Source of the DNA: Planctomycetota bacterium
GTDB lineage: Bacteria > Planctomycetota > Phycisphaerae > Sedimentisphaerales > Anaerobacaceae
Direction of reading: 5' to 3'
Length of the DNA: 45,441 nt
Assembly (NCBI GenBank): GCA_013349615.1
Contig: DUZJ01000022.1
Span: forward strand, 1-45,441
Positions 1 through 7,825 of this stretch are shown here, piece by piece (position 1 is the stretch's first letter; the number at the start of each line of letters is the position of its first letter). The notes beneath the pieces are model-generated. The model searched no databases. It saw nothing but the letters and a program-made list of their open reading frames with translations, and was not told the origin of the DNA. Made by a program: the position numbers and the translations under genes.

Positions 1-45
1 GGTTAACAACAAGACAAACAGCGAGATTTTTGCATATCTGAGCAT
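1..45 (-). CDS. N-terminus of a secreted or membrane protein, cut by the window edge
   Basis: Fifteen codons run from an ATG at 45 down to base 1 and encode MLRYAKISLFVLLLT, which has the basic start and hydrophobic run of a signal peptide. A strong purine-rich ribosome-binding site (GAGGAAGG on the minus strand, 54-61) lies about 8 bases upstream of the ATG. A plausible promoter sits further upstream at 143-172. The rest of the gene is outside the window, so the product cannot be named. Confidence 0.6.
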   Translation of the reverse strand, partial: MLRYAKISLFVLLLT

Positions 46-123
46 TTTCTATTTCCTTCCTCACAAATGTTTTAGGCCGGCCGAATGCGGTTGTATCTTG
101 TAGGCCTTAAAATCGCAATTATC

Positions 124-135
124 GTTTGCGCAAAC
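124..135. promoter_or_regulatory. Perfect palindrome GTTTGCGCAAAC at the predicted start of transcription
   Basis: This 12-bp perfect palindrome overlaps the transcription start predicted from the promoter at 143-172 for the edge gene. Its position is typical of an operator for a dimeric repressor. Assignment as an operator is inference; no regulator is known. Confidence 0.3.
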
Positions 136-142
136 TATAATA

Positions 143-172
143 ATTCTAACATATATAATACCGCTGAGTCAA
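143..172 (-). promoter_or_regulatory. Candidate sigma70 promoter for the edge gene
   Basis: On the minus strand there is TTGACT (167-172), an 18-base spacer and TAGAAT (143-148). Each hexamer differs from consensus at one base. The predicted start near base 136 gives a leader of about 90 bases before the ATG at 45. Confidence 0.4.
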
Positions 173-399
173 TGCTTTTTCCCCTTAAACTGGGATGTTT
201 GCCACCCTTTTTCGCAATCGCAACAGAGGTCAGAAAACCGCGTTACATTGCCTTAAAGCAAAGTTTTAAGTCGATGCACTATCTGCAAGACTTGATGGCA
301 TCTCCGTTCTATTTGATTTTGGCAAATCCGGGTACAACTCCGGCTTTCTCTGTGCTCTCTGCGCTTATCCTGAAGCCTCGTAACAAATTGAGAAAGGAA

Positions 400-1920
400 T
401 TATCTGTATCGGCCCCAGCTTTCAGCAAATCCTGCGAAATCCAGGAAGTTAATGATGCCGTCACCAGCAGCAGGAGCAATATCCACCAATGGTTCATTGC
501 CGAGCCAGCAGCTTGCCAGTTTCTTCAAGTCGTCAAAATCGACCGAGCCGTCGTAGTTAAAGTCACCCGGAATGTGATAATAGTTCAAAGCTGCGTAAGC
601 ATCAACGAGTCCCCAGCCGTACTCTTCATCCCATCCGTCCGGGCCTAAGTCTCTTGCGGAGTTCTGCAGCGCTTCCCTGATGGCATCCGGGCCGGTTACT
701 CCTGTAGATATTAACAAAGCTGCGATCCCGCTTACGTGGGGAGCAGCCATAGAAGTGCCCTGATAAAACCACAAGTAGTCCCAGTCTCTTGGGCTGGAGC
801 CGAAAGTTTGCTGGAGGATGCCGTCGTAGTAGCCGTCTCCGTTTTGGTCCACATTCAAATCTCCTCCCGGTGCAGTCAGGTCCAAATAGCTGCCGGTAGT
901 GGAATAGTACGCCCTGGTCTGGTCATATCTGGTGGCACCCACTGCGATGCAAAAGTCATCGTAGGCAGCCGGATACATAGTTGGATTTCCTTCTTCATAC
1001 TCATTTCCTGCGGCACAGACAATGGTTACACCTTTTCCATAAGCGTAAGCAACTGCATCTCTTAAAGTCACGGAATGGGATGGGCCTCCTAAGCTGAGGT
1101 TGATTACATCGGCGCCGTTGTCAGCGGCGAAATATATCCCATCGGCAATAGTGGTATATGGTGCTTCGCCGCGCCGGCTCAGGACCTTGACCGGCATAAT
1201 GGAGCAGTTAAAAGCTATGCCTGCGACGTCGAGACCGTTGTTTGTACTCTGAGCAATAGTGCCGGTGATATGGGTGCCGTGTCCGTCATCGTCATTGGCA
1301 TGCGCATTGTTTCTAATAAAATTGTAGCCGGGTACAAAACGGGTATTGGCCAAATCAGGGGCCCGTTGGAAACCTCTAAAATTTTCGTAAGCCACGCCTG
1401 TATCCAGCACGGCGATGATGACATTAGGGTCTCCGGTTGTGATGTCCCAGGCCGGCTCGATATTTATTCCGGCGTAAGTTTCATACAGGTGCCACTGCAA
1501 GTAATAGTAAGGGTCATCAGGGACAAAAAAGGCGTAAGCGTAATAGTTTAATTCGGCGTACTCCACGTCAGGTTCGCGATTATAGAGTTCGACAACTTGT
1601 TTGGGTGTTTTTGGCGGCGGGACCTTAATCCTTTTGAAGCCGGCAAAGGGACTCGTGTATAATACAGAAGTTCCGTGCCGTCGATTTACCCGGCTGATGT
1701 GGTCTTGGGAAAGGCCTTTTTTGAATTTTACGATGATTTCATTCGGGACCCACTTCGGTCGCCTGTTAGTTCTAAATCCGGCTTCGTGTATAGCCGAACC
1801 GGCAAACCCGACTTCGGCAAAGCACAAGAGCAAAAAAGCTGCTAATAGCCTTGGAAAGTTTTTCTTCACCACCCGCCCCATAAGCACATCTGACTTGTTA
1901 TGTTCTTTACTGTAAGTCAT
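400..1920 (-). CDS. Secreted subtilisin-like serine protease (S8) with dockerin-like C-terminus
   Basis: A 506-residue extracellular endopeptidase of the subtilase family. The N-terminus has basic residues and a hydrophobic stretch (about 20-40), read as a signal peptide. Residues 57-130 resemble a fervidolysin-type propeptide (EIIVKFK...). The catalytic domain shows Asp173 (VLDTG), His214 (DGHGTH), the oxyanion Asn306 (AAGNE) and Ser390 (GTSMAAPHVSG), so the triad is complete. The tail (about 452-502) has two calcium-loop segments, GDFNYDGSVDFDDL and GDGIINFLDF, like the dockerin-type repeats common in planctomycete exported proteins. An internal ATG at codon 14 is an equally good start. The ATG at 1920 follows a TATAAT by about 11 bases, so the message may be nearly leaderless. 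Family and catalysis are secure; the substrate is unknown. Confidence 0.93.
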   Translation of the reverse strand: MTYSKEHNKSDVLMGRVVKKNFPRLLAAFLLLCFAEVGFAGSAIHEAGFRTNRRPKWVPNEIIVKFKKGLSQDHISRVNRRHGTSVLYTSPFAGFKRIKVPPPKTPKQVVELYNREPDVEYAELNYYAYAFFVPDDPYYYLQWHLYETYAGINIEPAWDITTGDPNVIIAVLDTGVAYENFRGFQRAPDLANTRFVPGYNFIRNNAHANDDDGHGTHITGTIAQSTNNGLDVAGIAFNCSIMPVKVLSRRGEAPYTTIADGIYFAADNGADVINLSLGGPSHSVTLRDAVAYAYGKGVTIVCAAGNEYEEGNPTMYPAAYDDFCIAVGATRYDQTRAYYSTTGSYLDLTAPGGDLNVDQNGDGYYDGILQQTFGSSPRDWDYLWFYQGTSMAAPHVSGIAALLISTGVTGPDAIREALQNSARDLGPDGWDEEYGWGLVDAYAALNYYHIPGDFNYDGSVDFDDLKKLASCWLGNEPLVDIAPAAGDGIINFLDFAGFAESWGRYR

Positions 1921-1959
1921 TATTTTACCATATTATAGGTTACATTTCAAGTATAATCT

Positions 1960-2322
1960 TTAACCGACATCCCGCAGCAAAAAGGTGGAGAGCAGCATTT
2001 TTTGCCTTTGAAATTGGCTTTGTTTGGCTTTGTATTGGGTTTGTTTTGGCATTTTATTGGCTATAATTGGCTTTGTATTGGCTTTGATTGGCTTTGTATT
2101 GGGTTTGTTTTTTAGTTCATTGTTCATAGTTATTTGTTCGTAGTTCTTTGTTAAAACAGTACTTAAGTTCATTTGGGCTTTCGGCAAATTGGGTTTGTTT
2201 TGCATAAAAGGTCTGATTTGTAAAGCTCTCTCTACAAGTGTAAAGATGCCAAGGCTGGCAAAATACGAAATACGAAGCACGAAATTCGAAACAATATCAA
2301 AATCTAAATGACCCAAATTCAA
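1960..2322 (-). repeat. Asn/Lys/Pro-rich interspersed repeat (spurious ORF type)
   Basis: The minus strand has an open frame of 120 codons built from short imperfect direct repeats of ATTGGCTTTGT (2006-2110). Its translation contains stretches such as QNKPNLPKAQMN, TKPIKANTKPI and KQSQFQRQKMLL. From memory, near-identical open frames recur many times between genes in Phycisphaerae assemblies, so I treat it as a dispersed repeat and not a gene. The flank at 2255-2310 has a second low-complexity motif (ATACGAAATACGAAGCACGAA) of the same kind. Confidence 0.55.
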
Positions 2323-3008
2323 AACTTTGCCTATCTTGCCAAATAAAGCTTTTTTTTTGCGTGTATCAATAGAACCATATTTAGTTTGATAAATATTATA
2401 CGATAGGAAATGTTAGATGTAAAGTAAATAATTAAAAATATTGGACTTTTATTAGATGCGGAGAGAAAAAGTTTATCAGGGGAACGGGGGGTATAGCGTG
2501 CCGGATCCGCTGGAGGCGGACAAGTGCTCATGGAACAGGGATTTCGGAGATTGTCCACGCACCAAATTTAAAAAACAAAATTGGTGCGGGATCTGTGCTC
2601 ATTCTGAGCTTGAGAAATTCCGGAGAGAATCCGAAGCGATTCAACGTGAAAAAAGTAAGGAAAAGAGACAAGATCAGTATTCGAAGCTATCTTGCCTTGG
2701 GTTTTCTTTGTAAAGCCAAACGCCTAAGAAAATTGCTCTTAAAATGGTTGTACAAAAATGGGGTTTTGTGTTTAATATTTCAGAGTTATGATTTAATATT
2801 GATCGGCCAAGCAGTGGGAACTTCTTATAATGGCAGAAACAGTTGTCTCCTGCCAGAGGGCATGCGGGGACAGGTTTTGACGTTTTATACAGTACGCCAC
2901 AGGCGTATAAAACTGTATAATCATTGTTATGTGTAAAATAAATCTGTAAGGAAATAGCGTCACGATGCAGAATGAAATTACTTCTAGAGTTTTTTGGAGA
3001 CCGAGAGA
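2323..3008. other. Gene-poor region upstream of the TPR gene
   Basis: No convincing coding region is present. Two hairpins can be seen. At 2558-2588 CGCACCAA pairs with TTGGTGCG. At 2882-2913 GTTTTATAC pairs with GTATAAAAC, enclosing the tight hairpin TACGCC-ACA-GGCGTA. A TATAAT at 2916-2921 could be the -10 box for the TPR gene, but I find no good -35 box. The short frames at 2456-2713 and 2595-2936 have no recognisable domain. Confidence 0.35.
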
Positions 3009-3818
3009 ATGAAAAAGCTAAGTCTTCTGTTAGCCCTTAATAAATTTGTTCTCGTCTTCAATCCGAATGATGCCAAGGCACACTATAATCTTGGCAATAC
3101 CTACGGCACACTTGGCCGCTATCAAGATGCGATAAAAGCCTATAAGCAGGCAATCAGAATCAAGCCGGATTATGCCGATGCACACCTTGGTCTTGGCTTT
3201 GCCTACGGCGAACTTATCCGCTATCAGGAAGCGATAGAAGCCCATAAGCAAGCAATAAGATTCAAGTCGGATTATGCCGAGGCGCACGGTATGCTTGGCC
3301 TTATATACCACAGCCTTGGTCGCTATCAGGATGCAATAGAATCCTTTAAGCAGGCCATCAGAATCAAGCCGGATTTTGCCATCGCACACTTTGGTCTTGG
3401 CAATACCTACAGCAAACTTGGCCGCTATCAGGATGCGGTAGAAGCCTATAAGCAGGCAATAAGATTCAAGCCGGACGATGCCGAGGTACACTATAGTCTT
3501 GGTGTTACCTATGGCAGCCTTGGCCGCTATCAGGATTCGATAGAAGCATGTAAGCAGGCCATCAGAATCAAGCCGGATTATGCCGATGCACACTTTGGTC
3601 TTGGCGCTGCCTACCACAGCCTTGGCCGCTATCAGGAGGCGATAGAATCCTTTAAGCATGCCATCAGAATCAAGCCGGACGATGCCAAGGCACACTTTGG
3701 TCTTGGCCTTACTTATTTCATATCTGGCGACAAGGGTTCAGCCCTTGAAGAATACAAAATCTTAAAAACCTTGGACGCTGAACAGGCAAACAAACTTTTT
3801 AATCTGATATACCAATAA
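3009..3818 (+). CDS. Tetratricopeptide repeat protein
   Basis: A 269-residue protein made almost entirely of seven 34-residue TPR units of the type AHYNLGNTYGTLGRYQDAIKAY plus a partial last unit. TPR superhelices are protein-binding scaffolds; the partner is not visible here. I chose the ATG at 3009 because GGAGA lies 8 bases upstream. No convincing signal peptide or membrane segment is seen. The units are also very similar as DNA (period about 102 bp), which implies recent internal duplication and possible length variation. It is followed after 20 bases by an unknown gene on the same strand. Confidence 0.85.
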   Translation: MKKLSLLLALNKFVLVFNPNDAKAHYNLGNTYGTLGRYQDAIKAYKQAIRIKPDYADAHLGLGFAYGELIRYQEAIEAHKQAIRFKSDYAEAHGMLGLIYHSLGRYQDAIESFKQAIRIKPDFAIAHFGLGNTYSKLGRYQDAVEAYKQAIRFKPDDAEVHYSLGVTYGSLGRYQDSIEACKQAIRIKPDYADAHFGLGAAYHSLGRYQEAIESFKHAIRIKPDDAKAHFGLGLTYFISGDKGSALEEYKILKTLDAEQANKLFNLIYQ

Positions 3819-3838
3819 CAATCCCGGAAATAAGTGCT

Positions 3839-4381
3839 GTGCCCCAAGATTTAATTACATTATACACATGGCAACTTCCTGATTGGGATATCACCAAGGA
3901 AAAACGTGATCCTTCCAAGACATCCCAAACATGGAAAGAAACGTGGGTCGTACTACAGCCGCTCTATAATAAATTAGAGGAAAAGATAGGTACTCCTGAT
4001 TTCTTTTGGTGCCTTGCGGAATATGAATATTGGATGGAGGAAGTAAGAAAACTTTGGGTGCTTGATACGCCAAATTCGGAGATATTCAAATTCTTAGATT
4101 CTAAAACTTGGGAAACGATGATTAAAGATACAGAGAACAATAAGCAACCTGAGGACACCAGTTGGGATAAGCTGATTGTGGAAAGAAGCGAAGGAATAAA
4201 AAGACTGTCTGCTGGAAATAATAGCAATATTACACCACTGATACGTGTACCAATTTCACCATTGATAAAAGTTTTAGATAATAGAATTAGCATAGGACCG
4301 GAACATCTCAAATATGATTATAAAAAATTGCCTACTTCTGAGTATGAGGCAAAGAGAGTTAGATGTCGAAGAAATAAATAG
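3839..4381 (+). CDS. Hypothetical protein
   Basis: A 180-residue open frame beginning with GTG, preceded by GGAA about 9 bases upstream, and 20 bases after the TPR gene, so it may be co-transcribed. The sequence is rich in Trp and charged residues in its first half (WQLPDWDI, FFWCLAEYEYWMEEVRKLW) and basic at the end. There is no signal peptide or membrane segment, and I do not recognise a family. It could be a soluble partner of the TPR protein, but only adjacency supports that. Confidence 0.55.
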   Translation: MPQDLITLYTWQLPDWDITKEKRDPSKTSQTWKETWVVLQPLYNKLEEKIGTPDFFWCLAEYEYWMEEVRKLWVLDTPNSEIFKFLDSKTWETMIKDTENNKQPEDTSWDKLIVERSEGIKRLSAGNNSNITPLIRVPISPLIKVLDNRISIGPEHLKYDYKKLPTSEYEAKRVRCRRNK

Positions 4382-4429
4382 GGGACGTTGGGGCTGTCGA
4401 AAAAATCCGTAATTTTTTCTTCAATAAAC

Positions 4430-4507
4430 CGTGCCCGTTTACCTGTTTTTGATTTTCTTTTACTGCTCGGCTTGGGTGCGGTGATGTTGAGAAGAAAACG
4501 CTCGTGA
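4430..4507 (+). pseudogene. Remnant of a PEP-CTERM C-terminal sorting tail
   Basis: The frame ending in TGA at 4505-4507 encodes FDFLLLLGLGAVMLRRKRS, with the hydrophobic segment and terminal Arg/Lys cluster of PEP-CTERM proteins. The preceding Pro-Glu-Pro part is not intact; a VP appears in another frame just upstream, suggesting a frameshift. There is no body of a gene: the same frame runs back into the stop codon of the previous ORF at 4379-4381. I read it as the debris of an exported protein gene. Confidence 0.4.
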
Positions 4508-4622
4508 AGTTATGGGCGCAAAACATACGTTCATAGTAGGGCTGTTATAGTAAGCCCCAAAATAATTAAACCAAAAAATCGTGTTCATTTGTGTCAAAAG
4601 TTGCTTTTTGGCTCAAAAATCA

Positions 4623-5067
4623 AGTATTGCACGTTTACAATATGATGTTGTACGCTTACATCGTGGCATTGTAAGCTTACATTGAGGCATTGTAAGTCTA
4701 CATCGTGGCAAAGTAAGCTTCCTCCGTGGCAAAGTCGGCGTGATATGCGACAAAGTCGGCTTACTCCGAGGCAAAGTAAGCGCGACCTGACTGAGGCAGA
4801 TGAAGCGCAATAAAGGGTAGGTGAAGTGTTATATGCGACAGGTAAAGCTTCATTTGCGACATATCACGCTTAATATGTTACAACTCATGCTTCATTTATG
4901 GCAGATAACGCTTCATCTGTGGCAGAACACCGTTCATCTGCGACATATTAAGCCTTATTTATTACGGATAACGCTTTATCTACGATAGATTAAACTTCAT
5001 ATATGGCATATCACACTTACTTTGTCATAGCTAAAGCCTACTTTTGCATAAAGTAATTTGGTATAAC
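4623..5067. repeat. Array of 21 degenerate 21-bp tandem units
   Basis: Units begin at 4623, 4644, 4665, 4686, 4707, 4728, 4749, 4770, 4795, 4816, 4837, 4858, 4879, 4900, 4921, 4942, 4963, 4984, 5005, 5026 and 5047. Spacing is exactly 21 bp apart from one 4-bp slip (a CTGA duplication near 4791). The first four bases are usually GGCA or GACA, and the middle is close to TAAGCTTCA with a final YGT or TGC. Individual units differ at many positions, yet the register is kept for 445 bp. Stops break all forward frames, so this is not a coding repeat. There are no unique spacers, so it is not a CRISPR array. Confidence 0.85.
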
Positions 5068-5169
5068 GGAAACTGAATCAACAGTTTTCTATCTTGTAAA
5101 TATAACTGCAGCCCTATAAAATAACAGCCAGTTTTCCCTGCCTTCGCGGGGATGGGAAACTTTATAAAT

Positions 5170-5217
5170 GGATTCCTGCTCCGTCTAAAGCCGGATCTTC
5201 GACTTCGCAGGAATGAC
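5170..5217. repeat. Interspersed inverted repeat with GGATTCCTGC / GCAGGAATGAC arms
   Basis: The left arm GGATTCCTGC (from 5170) and the right arm GCAGGAATGAC (to 5217) are inverted copies of one motif. A tighter form of the same palindrome (ATTCCTGC-GCAG-GCAGGAAT) occurs at 43361-43380. The right arm abuts the next gene and supplies both an in-frame ATG (5213) and an AGGA that may act as its ribosome-binding site. Confidence 0.55.
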
Positions 5218-5224
5218 AAAAAAA

Positions 5225-6145
5225 ATGGCAGAAGAATTAGTTGGTATAATAGGCGGCACGGGGCTGGGTGATGCGCTGGCTGAGCATTTAGTGGATGCGA
5301 AATTCCACGATATTGAAACGCCGTTCGGCAAGCCGAGCACAGCTATTTGCATCGGCAAAATAGGCAAAAAGCAAATAGCGTTCTTGAATCGGCACGGCAA
5401 AGGGCATAAACTTTCGCCGAGCGAGGTCCCGTTTGCAGCCAATATTTTTGCCCTGAAAAAGCTCGGAGTGCATACGGTGATAGGCAGTGCTGCGGTAGGT
5501 TCGCTTCGCGAGGAAATCGCACCCGGCGACCTGGTCATCGTTGACCAGTTTATCGATAAGACATTCAAACGAACAAACAGCTTTTTCGGAGGATACGGCG
5601 CCGTGCACTGCGAAATGGCTGAGCCGGTCTGCGGACGACTCCGGAAGCTCATTGCCGATACCGCTAAAGATGTCGATATCAAGACACATCCAGAGGGCAC
5701 ATACCTATGTATGGAAGGACCACAATTTTCCACGCGGGCTGAATCGCTTATGCACCGGGCCTGGGGCGGCGATTTGATTGGTATGACCGCTATGCCGGAA
5801 GCCAAGCTCGCCAGAGAGGCACAAATCTGCTACGGGCTGATTGCATTAGCCAGCGATTATGACTGCTGGCGTCCGCACGAGGCAGATAAACCCCGCCCCT
5901 ATCAGGGGCTGGGTAAAGACAAAGTACGGGCGGTTCGCGAACCGCCCCTACTGAAAGAAATCATCGCAAATCTGCAAACGGCGACAAACAATTGTCTCGA
6001 GCTTATAAAGGCTGTTTTGACAAGCGGACGCGTACTTGTTCGCGAGGATTGTCACTGCAGAAAAAGCCTGGACTTAGCCGTGTGGACGGACCAGAGCCAA
6101 ATCGAGACGGCTGATAAGGAAAAATTGAAGGTATTGTTTGAGTAG
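5225..6145 (+). CDS. mtnP: S-methyl-5'-thioadenosine phosphorylase (MTAP family)
   Basis: A 306-residue purine nucleoside phosphorylase family member that cleaves 5'-methylthioadenosine with phosphate to adenine and methylthioribose-1-phosphate, in methionine salvage. Family motifs include IGGTGLGDAL at the N-terminus (phosphate loop), the NRHGKGHKLSPSEV segment, GSAAVGSLREEIAPGDLVIVDQFID, EGPQFSTRAES and GMTAMPEAKLARE, followed by SDYDCW. The ATG at 5225 fits the family N-terminus; the in-frame ATG at 5213 lies inside an interspersed repeat. Residues about 222-243 (PRPYQGLGKDKVRAVREPPL) look like an in-frame insertion derived from palindromic DNA, and the stop codon is itself part of another copy of that palindrome. 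The insertion lies after the substrate-binding Asp region, so activity may be kept. Confidence 0.9.
   Translation: MAEELVGIIGGTGLGDALAEHLVDAKFHDIETPFGKPSTAICIGKIGKKQIAFLNRHGKGHKLSPSEVPFAANIFALKKLGVHTVIGSAAVGSLREEIAPGDLVIVDQFIDKTFKRTNSFFGGYGAVHCEMAEPVCGRLRKLIADTAKDVDIKTHPEGTYLCMEGPQFSTRAESLMHRAWGGDLIGMTAMPEAKLAREAQICYGLIALASDYDCWRPHEADKPRPYQGLGKDKVRAVREPPLLKEIIANLQTATNNCLELIKAVLTSGRVLVREDCHCRKSLDLAVWTDQSQIETADKEKLKVLFE
5924..5951. repeat. Palindromic element copy 1, inside the mtnP coding region
   Basis: A perfect 20-bp palindrome GGGCGGTTCGCGAACCGCCC at 5928-5947, flanked by GTAC and CTAC. It is read in frame as VRAVREPPLL within the phosphorylase. A second small hairpin (GCCCCT-ATC-AGGGGC, 5895-5909) lies just upstream and is also coding. 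The identical 20-bp core recurs at 6146-6165 and 38492-38511. Confidence 0.9.
6110..6145 (+). repeat. 3' end of mtnP, copy 1 of a 36-bp direct repeat
   Basis: These 36 bases encode the last residues of the phosphorylase (DKEKLKVLFE and stop). A diverged copy lies at 7708-7743, immediately after the next gene, encoding DKEKFKVLFE and stop. See that entry for the comparison. Confidence 0.75.
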
Positions 6146-6169
6146 GGGCGGTTCGCGAACCGCCCGTAC
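6142..6169. repeat. Palindromic element copy 2, providing the mtnP stop codon
   Basis: The same palindrome as at 5924-5951, here flanked by GTAG and GTAC. The TAG of the left flank (6143-6145) is the stop codon of the phosphorylase gene. The hairpin lacks a following T-run, so it is not an obvious terminator. Confidence 0.88.
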
Positions 6170-6227
6170 AGGTGGTATATCGTATTATCGCTCTTGGCAA
6201 AGCGAACCAATTAGAAAGGGCAGTAAA

Positions 6228-7712
6228 ATGAAAAGACCGGTCCAGACAGCATTTATTTTAGCAGTTGTTGTTACTATGGTAATTGCAGGCTGCCAAAAGC
6301 AGATAGCTGCTGAAAACAGGCAGCAAAAAGAAAAAGCCGAGCACAGCACAGCGATTGAACAGGGAAAAAAGCCGCGTTACAAAAAAAATGTAAAACGAAA
6401 CGACTTTATTGAAAACGGAGTATTCATCCAGATTCCGGGCCCCAACCCCATTATCACGCCCGGCCCAGACGGCGCGTGGGATGATGGTGTTACTGAGGCG
6501 GCGGACGCCTTTAAGGATGTCGATACCTATTATTTCTATTATCACGCTACCGGAGCGGGTAAGGGGTATCGCCTCGGCGTGGCCAGCTCCACGCATCCTT
6601 TAGGGCCTTTCAAGAAACACGGCGACAAACCTGTTTTAGACCTCGGCCCAAAGGGAAGCTGGGATGACAGGTATGTTGCCTGTGCAATGATTCTTAAAGA
6701 CGGGCCGAAAAAATACTACATGTGGTATTCCGGGTATGGCAGCAAGCCGCAGCATCGAAAATGGAGCATCGGTCTGGCTGCCGCCACCCATCCGTTGGGG
6801 CCGTGGAAAAAATACGGGGACAACCCTATCCTGGAAAATTTCGGATACGTGGGCGGCGTGCTCAGGACCCGCGGAAAGTATCACCTTTATAATGCACATC
6901 CGATAAGCTGGACAGGGTATAAGGGTGATTACAGCCCGCTTGCACTGGCGGTAGCAGAGAGGCCCCAGGGACCGTACACCAAATACAAGGACAATCCCCT
7001 TATGGAAAAAGGCGATTTTGGCGACTGGGACGACGGCGGTATCTCCGAAGCGGAAGTTTTATATCACGCCGGAGTCTTCCACATGTTCTACGGAGGGACC
7101 CATCTGTACGGCCCCCGGCTCGAAAGTATCGGGTATGCCTACAGTCTTGACGGCTATAACTTTATAAAGTATCTACGGAATCCGGTTGCCGTGCGACAGG
7201 CCAATCCCAATGCGGCCGCTTTCGCCGAGGTGCACGCCATCATCGAGCCTCCGTTTATCTACCTGTATCACACGCTGCGCTATGAAAAACTTGGTAGCAA
7301 AAGCTTTCCCTGGACTGAAGATTTAGGTGTTCAGGTGTTGGTTACCCAAAGACCTTTCAGCCTTGATATGCCGGTGCTGAACATCGAATCTCTCGGCATC
7401 GGCAAAACCACAAGGTTGGACAGTTCGCCGCCGATTAGTTTAGGCCACATCACACGGCTGGCACTGACAGCAGAGTGCACCTATGGCACCGGCGACGCCG
7501 AAAAACCGATACGAATCCACGTCAGGGGCAGTTGCGACGGGCTGAAATACGACACCACCGATTTATACAGCTTCGACAACGATTTTAAGCCGGGCCGGAC
7601 GGCAAGAAAGACCGTTGAATTGGAACCGAAAGTCGGCTTTATTAAGGTCCTTGTAGAAAACCCGGGCAGGACCGTCTCGGACATCCGGGTCATAGCCACC
7701 TTGGGCGGATGA
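6228..7712 (+). CDS. Lipoprotein with five-bladed beta-propeller glycosidase fold (GH43/GH117/GH130-like)
   Basis: A 494-residue exported lipoprotein. The ATG at 6228 is preceded by AAAGGG and gives a signal peptide ending in the lipobox VIAGC (Cys22). From about 65 to 370 the sequence repeats propeller-blade motifs: NPIITPGPDGAWDD, RLGVASSTHPLGPFKKHGDKP, SIGLAAATHPLGPWKKYGDNP and VAERPQGPYTKYKDNP, then GDWDDGGISEAEVLYHAGVFHMFYGG. This layout is typical of furanosidase-superfamily propellers (GH32/43/68/117/130). The last 120 residues form a separate beta-rich segment. Substrate is unknown; a role in exported polysaccharide breakdown is likely. The gene lies between two copies of the mtnP 3' end, which suggests it was inserted as a unit. 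Confidence 0.8.
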   Translation: MKRPVQTAFILAVVVTMVIAGCQKQIAAENRQQKEKAEHSTAIEQGKKPRYKKNVKRNDFIENGVFIQIPGPNPIITPGPDGAWDDGVTEAADAFKDVDTYYFYYHATGAGKGYRLGVASSTHPLGPFKKHGDKPVLDLGPKGSWDDRYVACAMILKDGPKKYYMWYSGYGSKPQHRKWSIGLAAATHPLGPWKKYGDNPILENFGYVGGVLRTRGKYHLYNAHPISWTGYKGDYSPLALAVAERPQGPYTKYKDNPLMEKGDFGDWDDGGISEAEVLYHAGVFHMFYGGTHLYGPRLESIGYAYSLDGYNFIKYLRNPVAVRQANPNAAAFAEVHAIIEPPFIYLYHTLRYEKLGSKSFPWTEDLGVQVLVTQRPFSLDMPVLNIESLGIGKTTRLDSSPPISLGHITRLALTAECTYGTGDAEKPIRIHVRGSCDGLKYDTTDLYSFDNDFKPGRTARKTVELEPKVGFIKVLVENPGRTVSDIRVIATLGG

Positions 7713-7743
7713 TAAGGAAAAATTTAAAGTGCTTTTTGAATAG
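7708..7743 (+). pseudogene. Duplicated, diverged tail of mtnP
   Basis: Beginning at the stop codon of the preceding lipoprotein gene, 36 bases match 6110-6145 with seven differences. Read in frame they give DKEKFKVLFE and TAG against DKEKLKVLFE and TAG in mtnP. Four of the codon differences are silent (AAG/AAA, GTA/GTG, TTG/CTT, GAG/GAA), which suggests both copies spent time as the end of a functional gene. It is now orphaned. Confidence 0.65.
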
Positions 7744-7825
7744 ACCGGGATATTGACAGTACGAGAAGTATTGGTATAGTAGGAGCAAATTTGGGAAATG
7801 TAGTTAGACTCGAAAGGATAACAAA

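Larger units (their letters stand above)
46..399. other. Intergenic region upstream of the edge gene
   Basis: This region separates the edge gene (1-45) from the 3' end of the subtilase; both are on the minus strand. It contains the candidate promoter at 143-172, a perfect 12-bp palindrome at 124-135 and an FseI-type GGCCGGCC at 75-82. The open frames crossing it are antisense continuations of the protease and are not credible genes. I see no clear terminator for the protease. Confidence 0.4.

Noticed and set aside
3030-3695. Long minus-strand open frame of 221 codons
   Set aside because: It is the antisense of the TPR gene; the repeat structure keeps the opposite frame open.
4613-4810. Minus-strand open frame of 65 codons with a heptapeptide-like pattern (LPR.KLT)
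   Set aside because: It is the 21-bp array read in one frame. The frame closes part-way through the array although the array continues, so coding does not explain the period.
4623-5067. CRISPR array
   Set aside because: The units are contiguous and all alike in pattern; there are no unique spacers, and no cas genes are near.
6138-6227. Upstream extension of the propeller lipoprotein
   Set aside because: It would include the palindromic element and the end of mtnP; the ATG at 6228 has the ribosome-binding site and yields a complete lipoprotein signal.
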